Source: Chondrus crispus (Eukaryota; Rhodophyta; Florideophyceae; Gigartinales; Gigartinaceae). Taken from it: a DNA stretch of 64,000 nt. Below the pieces are notes generated by a model. That model searched no databases and had not been told where the DNA came from. It worked only from the letters and a program-made list of their open reading frames with translations. The position numbers and the translations under genes are program-made. Position 1 is the stretch's first letter. The number at the start of each line of letters is the position of its first letter. Shown piece by piece: positions 55,774 through 64,000 of this stretch. The stretch is taken from positions 1 to 64,000 of the forward strand of contig NW_005179253.1 of assembly GCF_000350225.1 (NCBI RefSeq). Direction: 5' to 3'.

Positions 55774-56352
55774 ATGGAGCTCCTCCGACGCTGGGATATC
55801 CTAGCGGTTGGACATGATGCGAGCTGGGCTCTTACTGCGAGGCGTGCGGGTGGTACGTCTGATCGTGGGGTGGATACTGTTGGGAATGAGGTTGGTGTGC
55901 GTACGGCTGGGGTTAGTGCGGCGGATATGCAGGTGTATGGACCGGGGGAGACTGTTGATGACGTGGAGGGGCAGATTGGTGGTTCGGGTAGGCCGGAGCG
56001 AAAGAGTAGTTGTTCTGGACGTTCTTGAATGGGCCGAGGACCATCTTCACGGCCAATTTGCCCGGGGTACCCGCGACGGAGCAGTCTCCGTCCATGCCTC
56101 GTTTACCAGAGCGATGAAGAGTCCGACACCTTCTACGTACGTACGCTGGAGGTCAGTGTTTTACCAACGCTAGCCGGAGTGGAACAGTTTGGAATTGTGG
56201 AAGCGCTGCAGATGAGCGTGTCGAGCATGTCGACAATCTTGTGCGAGGTATTCCTAACTGGAGGAGTAGCCAGAAGTTGGCAGTTGGTCATGATGCGAGC
56301 TGGGATCAACTGCGAGGAGTTATCGCCATCCTTCGAGCCCTCTCGTCTGTAG
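55774..56352 (+). other. Coding relic with a duplicated segment
   Basis: CATGATGCGAGCTGGG occurs at 55813-55828 and again at 56289-56304, each encoding GHDASW in a plausible frame, followed by different continuations (the second reads DQLRGVIAILRALSS). Between them, a frame with fragments such as RVEHVDNLVRGIP and a Pro-rich stretch suggests a decayed coding region with in-frame stops. I do not recognise the protein. Confidence 0.3.
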
Positions 56353-56567
56353 CACAGTGACAAATATTTCTGCCGGTCGAACGCCAATGCTTGCCTTTAG
56401 GTAGGTAGACCACGCCCCCCAGCGGCCTCTCATCCCAACCTCTCTTACACACACGCACCCCGCTCTCCCTTCCCATGCCCTTTCGCCCCCGTACGCCCCC
56501 GTGTCTTCCACAGTCAAACGTCACTCACCGCGATATGGCCCCACCATCGAAGTAGCCACGCAACACA

Positions 56568-56634
56568 CTATACAGTAAAACATACGGTACCCCCCGAGGG
56601 GGTTCCGTATGTTATACTGTATAGGTCAGAGTGG
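56568..56634. repeat. Long hairpin with TACAGTA/TACTGTA in its stem
   Basis: Arms of about 26 bases (starting CTATACAGTAAAACATACGG, ending CCGTATGTTATACTGTATAG) pair with two mismatches around a C/G-rich tip. It lies just upstream of the hypothetical reading frame that starts near 56636. Confidence 0.8.
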
Positions 56635-56635
56635 G

Positions 56636-57374
56636 GGCCTGCCTTTGCCAATGAATGTGCCTGTGAATGATAGCGACGTGTGGAGCTACTTTCAACTGAC
56701 TGGGGATAAGTATTTTGTCGTCACGGCGTCTGATGCGGGAAACGAAAGTGATGATGAAGAAGAGCAAGTGACGTTGGCGGAGGAGAAGGAGCATCTCTCG
56801 CCGATCCGGCAGGCTTTTGGGGCTGGGGAAAGCCGCCGTTGTTCGGGCCCGCAATGCGTCCCACATATTGACGAAAGAGGAGATGGCACCATACGTGAAC
56901 CTTGTTATTCAGAACAGGACAGTGCCGCTCGGTACGAGTAGTATTGTGCAAGTGCAGGCTCTCATGCTGCGCGTGAAGTTGGAGCGTAAGCGTGGGAGGT
57001 ACTTGGAGCGATGCATGTCGCAACTGGAGGAGATAGCATGGTTTGTGGATGACCCGATTGCGTCAATGAATGAAGATGGAAGGCATGCGGCTGTGGCAGA
57101 GCGGAACATGCTCCTGTTCGCATCTGCTCTGCCAACGCGATGGGAGTTGAAGAAGGAGCTCGCCATTTCAGGTGGAAGGATAGGGCTTGTGAAATCAGCC
57201 ATGGAGTGTAGTGCAATGTGCCTGTCAGGCCGGAACCAGGGTCCAACGGTCCAGCGACAACACAACCAACAAACAACAACCAACAAGAGTTGCCGACGGC
57301 ACAGCCCTACGGAGTGTCCGATTCTCCCTTTCCTTTTAAGTGGGTTTGCGGCCCACAGTAGCTCAAGTCTCTGA
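56636..57374 (+). pseudogene. Hypothetical protein, frameshifted
   Basis: I do not recognise this gene. Two open frames look like parts of one protein. The first (to about 56815) reads MNVPVNDSDVWSYFQLTGDK, an acidic run (DDEEEQ) and HLSPIRQAF. The second (from about 56817) reads KAAVVRARNASHILTKEEM, then APYVNLVIQNRTVPLG, RCMSQLEEIAWFVDD, ERNMLLFASALPTRWELK and KELAISGGRIGLVKSAME. The change from frame +2 to +3 occurs in the run of G and T near 56812-56822. Composition is unlike random GC-rich frames: it has helical, well-mixed residues. The C-terminal tail, Gln/Thr-rich (QQTTTN), is less convincing. It could be a retroelement gag-like or accessory protein, or a host gene that has decayed. 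Confidence 0.45.
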
Positions 57375-57585
57375 CAGGGGGGGCAAAAGGAAGAGGCGCG
57401 CCCCAGGACGAATGGTGGTAGAGTCTTGTACAGGCAGTTGCTCGGCGAGTTCGGGGCGGTAATTAGGAAGCCGGGGCCGATGGGTCGTAGATCCAATGCT
57501 CGCGAAGCGCCTGTTACACCTTATATCCTTGATAAGGTCTTCGACGGGGGCGTCGCAACGCAGCCCGTCGGGAATTAGCAAACAC

Positions 57586-57824
57586 GTAGCAGCGCTACAC
57601 CTCCGTACTGCTCGATGGCAAAGTACCGTCACCGGAACGGTCGCAACCTGTATCCGATGGAACCAACACTGTCCTGTATACACAACAGGACCTTCGAGGG
57701 AAACGTCGTTGCAACAGCCTCCGTCGGTGTTCGTAAACAAGTAGCAGCACTACACCCACGTGTCGCCCAATGGCAAAGACACCTACACCGGTCCGGTCGC
57801 AACCAAAGCCGATGGCACCAACAC
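57586..57824. repeat. Imperfect direct repeat, two 84-base copies
   Basis: Copies at 57586-57669 and 57741-57824 both begin GTAGCAGC-CTACAC, contain ATGGCAAAG and CGGTCGCAACC, and end CCAACAC. The spacer is 71 bases. They share a clear common origin, with substitutions and compensating one-base gaps. No coding role is evident. Confidence 0.75.
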
Positions 57825-58048
57825 AAAATAGGGGAATAGAAATAGAGATAGAAATAGAAAGGGATAGGTGAAATAAAGGAAAAGGAAAGGGAACCCCCGA
57901 GCGCAAAGGATAACGTGATCTGTGGTAAAAGGGAGCGTCTTGGGAAAGACGGACTTCGACCAAGGCGATATTCAACTCTGGCAACTCGGGTTACCTTTCC
58001 TGACTTAGTGGTCAGAGGGCTAAGGTATATATCGCCCCGCCGGAGCCT
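57825..58048. other. Upstream flank of copy 2
   Basis: A purine-rich simple-sequence run (AGAAATAGAGATAGAAATAG) lies at about 57835-57870. No gene is seen. Confidence 0.4.
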
Positions 58049-58166
58049 CTACAGTAGCTCGCGGCGCTAGATCCTAGATCTAATCTAGTGTCAGCAAAAT
58101 TAATGCCAACTAATTAACTAAATAAAATAATAAAAAATTAAAACTGTGCAATTATTCACACGTGTG
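58049..58166 (+). promoter_or_regulatory. Conserved upstream elements of copy 2
   Basis: CTACAGTAGCT (58049-58059), an AT-rich block with TGCCA and CTAATTAACTAA, and CACACGTGTG (58157-58166) occur in the same order as upstream of the related minus-strand gene at 915-3248. They start about 320 bases before the open frame. Promoter function is inferred from the conservation of order and spacing. Confidence 0.5.
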
Positions 58167-58369
58167 TCCCCCCAACTCGGACTACTTTTCATATCCAAAT
58201 CCAAATATTTTCCTTCCTTTTCACCCCCCTGTAGAGCCCATTATTGCACTACATATGAGCGCCCTTGTACAGCGCCAAGCCATTGTATAATCTCCTGCCG
58301 TTCCTTACCGTGTTTCCCAGTCATCAATCACTCTGCGCGGCGTTCTTACAAGGGTAAGACGAAAATACC

Positions 58370-60223
58370 GTGCTTCCTTCTGCGTCAGAACACTCGGACG
58401 ATAGTGCCACCCGTAAGCGTCCGGGTGTGGGCTTTCCTCGCAAGCCCGAAGTGCCCCGGGGTCTTCCTTCGATACCCCGTTTACCTCCTGTTACCAACCC
58501 TACCGAACCGGCCTTCCATCCCGGCTACCATTCTTCTTCGGTAGCCCGTCGATACCTTTCCTTCGATGAGCTACAAGACAAATCCATGCGTGAACATCCT
58601 TCCCTATTTGCCTCTTTCGAGTGGTTCTCCCCTGTGGGCGTCCGCGATGTTGCTGCCATCGAACATAGTTTTGCAGACGGCGCTGGCATGTTACCCGGTC
58701 AACTACCCCTACAAGCCATTCGCACTTTTGACTGGAGCGCCCGCATTGCCATTCCTACCTCCATCCTTCGTCACTCCTCTCCACGCGGCCGTCGCACCTT
58801 GTCCCTGCGATTCATGGACACTGTACTCGCCCGGCTTGACCTCCATATGACCGACACCCTTATTCCTCTTTCCTTCGGCTGCGACACGTGGAGATTCCGC
58901 ACGGAGGGGGAACGCCATTATCTTGACAGTCTCCTCAGTTGGACCCAGGGTGACCCCGTACGGGAAGCAAACCGCTTATGGCATAACCAATTGACAGTGA
59001 CGAATGACGCAATGTCGTGGACGCGTGCGATTCTCCCTGTTAATTTCCGGCGCATGAAACGCGGGAACCTCTTCTTCTTCCAACACACCGTTCGGTACGA
59101 GCGCAAAATGAGGTCGGACACAGGATACTTCCTGGCATACCAAATGATCGAGGCGGGGGAGATCGCGCAGTCACACTACGTCAACCGATACCAGCAACTT
59201 CCCTCATGGTGGGGTCAGTTTGAAGTCTGCCAAGGATTTTGGTCGGAATTGAGCCCCATCCTTACACACTTCGGCAGCCACCTGAACGACCCCCGACACG
59301 GGTTGTGGGTTGTCTTCATGACCGAGTGGTGCGTGAAGGTCGCTGGCACCCTGCTTTGGGAGGCGTATGATTGTTGGCGTCTGTGGTACCTTCCCCCGAA
59401 GCTCGTTGAGCTCATGTGCCTTCTGGATTACACTGTCCCCCTCGGTGGCGCCGACACCGACCTCGAGCTGCACTCGCTGCTCGACAAGATTAGGCAGATC
59501 GACTGGGACAGCGTTCCCCCTCACAACTCTTCCCGCTCCTTCGCAAAGCGACGTCCCTCCTTTTCTCCCGGACGTAGTCACAGCGCGGCGGGCAACTTCG
59601 TCTGGTTTAACCCCTGGACGTCGACGTTGTGCTCGTCCTCAGAAGCTCGACTGAGTCGACAGTTCGGGAATCAAATCCCCATCCCCGACACGGTTCCCGA
59701 GCGAGGCGTGGACCCTCGTGCAGAGAGCATGTGCTCTCGACCGTCCGGCCCTTCGTCTCCTCGTTCCGCGGTCCAACCTTCCACGCCGGACGTACAGTCC
59801 CCAACGCCTTGTCTCGCCGAGCCGTCTTTGTCTGCAATTCCACCTCAGCCGGCACGTTCACTGCCACGCCCCCCTCCGGTGTGTCCATCCCCACGCGAAA
59901 GTCCTCCTCCCGTCGTGTTTCCCTCAACAAACTCCACGGAAACCCTATCAGTCCGGGAAGTGCCGCCGTCTGACGTGGGTCCGACCCCACGTCAGATTTC
60001 CCCGGTACGTGAGGAACCCATCGTCACGCCTGCCTTAGCTCCCCCGTCACCCTCAATTCCTAAAGAAAACAACGCCGCCGCTGGCGTCTATCATCGCCTT
60101 CTTCGCGCTCACGGCGTCGAGGTAGAGGCCCTTCGGGGTGCAACTCTGGAGGAACTACGAGTCCTAGCCGGGCTGATTACATCTCTGCCGAAGGAAGGAT
60201 CCTCCGGTGTTCCGCTCCCTTGA
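58370..60223 (+). CDS. Large protein of an unrecognised family (copy 2)
   Basis: Function unknown. The frame is open from a stop at 58355-58357 and encodes about 617 residues from the GTG at 58370; the first ATG in frame is at 58586. N-terminal similarity to copy 1 (PAFHPGY against PTFHPAL) begins well before that ATG, so the start codon has been lost, is non-ATG, or lies in an unseen exon. The core has LSFGCDTWRFR, VREANRLWHN, NLFFFQHTVRY, LPSWWGQFEVCQ, FMTEWCVKVAG and LLDKIRQIDWD. A Pro/Ser-rich segment (about 440-555) and a short helical end (YHRLLRAHGVE, then LEELRVLAGLI) match the order in copy 1. Copy 2 is shorter and lacks the C-terminal basic patch. No catalytic motif is visible. The frame is unbroken, which argues for recent or present function. 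Confidence 0.7.
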   Translation: MLPSASEHSDDSATRKRPGVGFPRKPEVPRGLPSIPRLPPVTNPTEPAFHPGYHSSSVARRYLSFDELQDKSMREHPSLFASFEWFSPVGVRDVAAIEHSFADGAGMLPGQLPLQAIRTFDWSARIAIPTSILRHSSPRGRRTLSLRFMDTVLARLDLHMTDTLIPLSFGCDTWRFRTEGERHYLDSLLSWTQGDPVREANRLWHNQLTVTNDAMSWTRAILPVNFRRMKRGNLFFFQHTVRYERKMRSDTGYFLAYQMIEAGEIAQSHYVNRYQQLPSWWGQFEVCQGFWSELSPILTHFGSHLNDPRHGLWVVFMTEWCVKVAGTLLWEAYDCWRLWYLPPKLVELMCLLDYTVPLGGADTDLELHSLLDKIRQIDWDSVPPHNSSRSFAKRRPSFSPGRSHSAAGNFVWFNPWTSTLCSSSEARLSRQFGNQIPIPDTVPERGVDPRAESMCSRPSGPSSPRSAVQPSTPDVQSPTPCLAEPSLSAIPPQPARSLPRPPPVCPSPRESPPPVVFPSTNSTETLSVREVPPSDVGPTPRQISPVREEPIVTPALAPPSPSIPKENNAAAGVYHRLLRAHGVEVEALRGATLEELRVLAGLITSLPKEGSSGVPLP

Positions 60224-63200
60224 TCTGCCATCTGCGGCGGACCCCTCATGTCCATCTTCACCTCCGTTCCCCTTTAGGAGTAATAAAAGGTGAATCCTCT
60301 GCGTATCTGTCGTCCCTTTGCATTCCCCCTCTTCATAAGCATCCCTTTTCCTATCGTCGAGCAATCCGCGTACAAAACGGCCCTCAGTTACCTCCTCTTT
60401 TACGGTCGAGCTCCTGTTTCTATTCCCGCCTTTCCTTCTCTTCAGTGCCTCCTCTTTCTTTTACCTTGCGGAGCCAGGTGTCGGGTCAGGGCATTATTTT
60501 CACTCCTTGGATTTCTTACCCTCGCCTGCCTCCTCTCCCTACTGTCTCTCCCCTCTTTCTCTGTGACATCATCGCCACACTGTCCTTGGGGAGCCCTTGT
60601 GAGAAGCAATTCATTGTCGACGTATTGCGGCTGCGTCGTCGAGGCATAAGCCTTGCCGGGTTTAAGTAGCGTGCACGAAGTGTACACGTGGACAAGTGTC
60701 CTGATTGATCCTGAGCCCGTGGTCCAAATCTGGACGACATGTGCCTCCTTTTGTTACGGTTCTGGCGTGAGCTCTACGCTTAGGAAAATTCCTAGCCTCT
60801 TTTTCCTTCTTATTCGAGCTGTGCGGAGAGGGGTCTCTTCGTTCCCACTCTTGAGCGTACTGTACTTCGCCCCTGGCGACCCTTATCGCCGATGGCGAGA
60901 GGCAGAGTGCGGCGAACGCACTCCTTTGCTCTCCAGTTTTCGATCCGTAGTCACGCAACAACACAAAAAATCAACAGGTCTTCTAACACGATCGAAACTT
61001 GATCCCCTTCGTCGTTCTCAGCCCGGGCGCCTCCCGCGTGCACGAATTTTAACTGCAAGTCGTGAATCGTGATCCTCGCTATCCTCTTCCAGCTCGGCAC
61101 TCCTTCCTTCTCTTCTGCCAACTTCCTTCTCTTTTTCCGATTTGCATCCCCGAATTCCCCCTCTTTATCTCGCAGCTTTTTCTCTAGCTGCGATGAAACC
61201 CTCCATCAAAGACGAATCGTCTTCCCAAAGCAACGCGGCTCTGGCCTCTTCCTCTGGGCGGTCGCCTCCTCTTCGTCCATTTTTCCTCCTCTTTTCTCAT
61301 ACGCCCCGTCGCCGCGGTCGCATCTCCTCATATCCATTCCCTTCTCTTGTCCTTCTCTTTTCTCATCCTTTCCCAACTCAGTCTCACCTGGCTCCTTGTC
61401 ATTGTGACGACGCCACACGGCCTCGGAACTTCGTTTGCCAATCTCATTATTGTTGACTTCCGAGAGACGCGGGTGAGTTCGGGATTTCACAACGAAAATA
61501 AAAATGAATCATTGCCGCATTCGGTCACTCAGTCAAGCTCGCCGAGAGCAGACGACAACAAAATTTTGGGGTGCACTGTATAGTTCCTCCAAGGTAAAAT
61601 GTCCACTTCACCCTTCATCTCCTCCGACGGTCTCATAGCGTCGAGCGCAATTGGTTCCTTCACACATTCCTTCTCACTTTCGTCCCGGCTTGCACTGACA
61701 ACCCCACACACGGTATAACTCTGGAAAGAGAGAAACAACGTAGGCCGTTGTACATTTAGCTGGCGTAACCTTGAGTCCTTAGAGGGCACCAATAAAATTT
61801 CTCTTCCGAACGTTCCCTTGACTTCGACTCAGTAGCATAGTCCCGTCAAAAAAAGGAAATAATTTTAAGTCGACGCGGGCGAGTGCGGTGATGGGTACAG
61901 TGCTTTGCAGGACCTGAAACAGTATGGGAGTAGTCGGTGCCATTCCCTTAGTTCTTCCCTCGGCTCTATGTTACCCTCTCTTTGCTTGTGTCTCGAGATG
62001 TGTCATGCGCGGATGCTTAGTAGGGCACAGGAGCGATCCGACTTTCTCGATTCTTCCATGGGCCTCCTCTTGTCCCCAGAAAGGACGGAAAAGTAAAAAC
62101 GTAGCAAGTTAGGAAAAGTTAAGGAGGGGAGCAGCATGATAATTCAGTCGGGGTGTGAACGAAAATGTAAACTAGACGTCTGTCGTCGTTACAGGAAGCG
62201 GCCGGGTCGTCAGCAAAAGCCTCATCGAGTGATGATAAAAATATCACAATTCGCTTCCCATCTCTCTTTTGTTGTTCTTTTCCTCCTGTGCTCCGCGGAC
62301 GTGAACACGGAAGTCGGCGCACGTGAATAGTCGCGGGGTAAGGGTAGGTCATCAAAAAGTACTGAATCGATCTTCGTCGTACTGGGGTACCTCCCCAGGC
62401 GTGCAGTGACAGTCACTTGGACATCGTCATTCGGGATTACTTCCCTCGATCTCTTACACAGCAAGTTTTGCCTCCAAACCTCCAGTCGTTCTGGTCTCCT
62501 TTCCGCTGGCAAATCCCCAATTTCGCTCTCTTTCTGAGCTTGACAGCTCTAGCTGCTGTTAGCAATGCCGTTGGTAGTAAAACAGGGTAGCTGGCGGCTA
62601 GGCAGTTTCGTGAGAGTGGATTCTCATGACGAGCGCGATCTTTTGGTTGCCGAGTTAACTTCGGTCCCTCGGGCTCCTCTCCGTTCGCGTGTACAGTGGG
62701 GCCCTCATGGTAGAAAGACGAAACATCGTGGCGTGACACCTTTGTGTGACGAGAAACAAAGCAAAAGAACTCGTTCTCCTTCTCGGTGTGCACACCGCAT
62801 GGTTCTTCGATGGCGATCGTCGGGTCGCCGCTCTGACTTGGTCTGGGGACCTTGATGGACTGACGTCGAAAATCTTGTTCGTCGTCGTTCGCGAAGCGGG
62901 GTTCGCGTTCTGTACGTCACAAAACAAAAATAAAACACAAACAATATCAAAAACAAAAGAAAGGAAAAGGTTTTGGTGGCAGGCGGGTAAGTAGGTAGTT
63001 CGTGGCGCAGGTCAAGTGTGCGCGCCACGAAACCCCTCCGTGCCTCCGTGATAACCCATTAGTGTCCCCCTCTATGACGAAGTCGGTGGGTAGATATGAC
63101 GCGTAACATGCGAGCTCGTGACCCTGTGTTGCCATCGGCAGGAGTCTTGTGCCTTCTTCGATCGACTCAGAAAGGGGACTGATGTCCTCAGCCCTTGTAC

Positions 63201-63532
63201 GTGACAGTGCAGTTGCCCGTAGTGTCGGCCTGTCAGGGCGGTCATGGTCATTGTGGAATCATCTTGTCGCTCATCGAGCGGACTGTAGGCGCTGCAAGTG
63301 AACCGGGAAAGTGCCCTTGGGTGCGATCGGTCGTGGCCTCGCCTGTGGCAAGTCTTGAGTGTGTATGCGGTCGGTGTGAAAATTGCCAACAACATTTCGT
63401 ACAAGTGCGGGCAATTCCCTGAATTATAGTTAATTTTTCGGAGACTGGCTGGAGCTCCGTCTATGACTTATACCGATTGTTTGACAGCCCACCGGCGGCC
63501 CATCCATGTTTTTGAATTAAATTACGCTTCAA
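60224..63532. other. 3.3-kb pyrimidine-rich region downstream of copy 2
   Basis: A TAATAAAAGG stretch near 60282 could be a polyadenylation signal for copy 2. Long CT-rich stretches (60400-60560, 61100-61400) give Ser/Leu/Pro/Phe-rich frames on the plus strand that I do not accept as genes. I see no tRNA, rRNA or clear repeat. Confidence 0.45.
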
Positions 63533-63991
63533 TTGTGCGGACCGCTGATTCAAACGTCATTCCTTCTCTGTCCGTTGGTGACGCGTGGGGGTGATCCTGT
63601 AGACTCCGTGCCTCCTCAGGGAATCCCCTATCTCTCTAACGCCTTGAACACGAATCGCGTATCCGCTCCATCCTTTAACTGGACTCCGCCCTTTGCTTTT
63701 CTGGCACGCCTCACTCTGACTTTCCCCCTTCGCACTTCCGCCGTCTCCATCTTCTCGCGTTTCCAGACTCTTGTGAGCACCACTCCTCCCTGTCTTCGCG
63801 CCGCGTCTCAAAGTACCAATTCCAACTTGACGACATCCCAACGGGTGTTACCCTGCTTGGGCGCGTCCGACTTGCGGCGGCAAGGATAACTTCTTCCTTC
63901 GGAAATATCTCACCACGGCGCTGCGCGGTAATTGCGCGACTGGTTCCCACGTCGCGTCCTTCGTCTCATATCCATACCATTTCACCCTGAG
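63533..63991 (+). other. Possible decayed coding stretch
   Basis: One frame reads APSFNWTPPFAF and VSIFSRFQTLV; another, from about 63809, reads KYQFQLDDIPTGVTLLGRV. Laid end to end, the pattern (aromatic-Asn/Asp-Trp, then a phenylalanine pair, then IP) recalls the core of copy 2 (TFDWSARIAIP, then LSLRFMDTV). The similarity is weak and the right edge of the window cuts it off. Confidence 0.2.
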
Positions 63992-64000
63992 GACTAATTC

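Noticed and set aside
58146-58544. 132-residue plus-strand frame beginning before copy 2
   Set aside because: It is out of frame with copy 2 and Ser/Cys/Pro-rich; I tested it as a first exon, but no splice site gave a convincing join.
60220-61456. Several Ser/Leu/Phe-rich plus-strand frames
   Set aside because: They come from pyrimidine-rich DNA, occur in more than one frame at once, and lack domains.

Overview
The window looks like nuclear DNA of a photosynthetic eukaryote with a compact, intron-poor gene style. A red alga is my best inference: the host genes have zero or one short GT-AG intron, lie tens to hundreds of bases apart, and include a cystathionine gamma-synthase with a plastid-type leader. 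No sequence search was possible, so the taxon is an inference.

Layout. (1) 1-4,160: GC-rich DNA with a large minus-strand gene (915-3248) of a family I cannot name. (2) 4,163-8,970: a Ty1/copia-type retrotransposon with gag and pol in shifted frames, followed by a polypurine tract and LTR-like start. (3) 9,160-11,310: a broken tyrosine-recombinase gene flanked by short inverted-repeat sites that resemble crossover sites. (4) 13,700-41,910: a host gene block: cystathionine gamma-synthase, a Gln/His-rich repeat protein, a DUF1475-like membrane protein, DNA primase small subunit divergent from histone H4, an SLC17-type transporter, a coiled-coil protein, an HDDC2-type HD phosphohydrolase, a WDR26/GID7-type WD40 protein, a probable plastid membrane protein, transportin, Rab2 and a NIPA-type transporter. 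(5) 42,826-44,040: a 5'-truncated second copia element. (6) 45,287-55,530: a decayed Ty3/gypsy element with a chromodomain-like C-terminus, a puzzling 3.6-kb stretch before its LTR, and an LTR carrying a row of hairpins. (7) 55,770-57,825: coding relics and repeats. (8) 58,370-60,223: a second, diverged member of the family seen at 915-3248. (9) 60,224-64,000: pyrimidine-rich DNA with little recognisable coding.

How it fits together. The middle third is ordinary housekeeping DNA (nuclear import, vesicle traffic, replication, chromatin, methionine synthesis). PRIM1 and H4, both S-phase genes, diverge from one intergenic region that holds an E2F-type site. Both flanks are transposon graveyards. 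The least explained items are the paired family at the two ends, which shares protein motifs and upstream elements, and the recombinase with lox-like sites. Across noncoding DNA the short words TACTGTA/TACAGTA recur conspicuously, often as hairpin stems.
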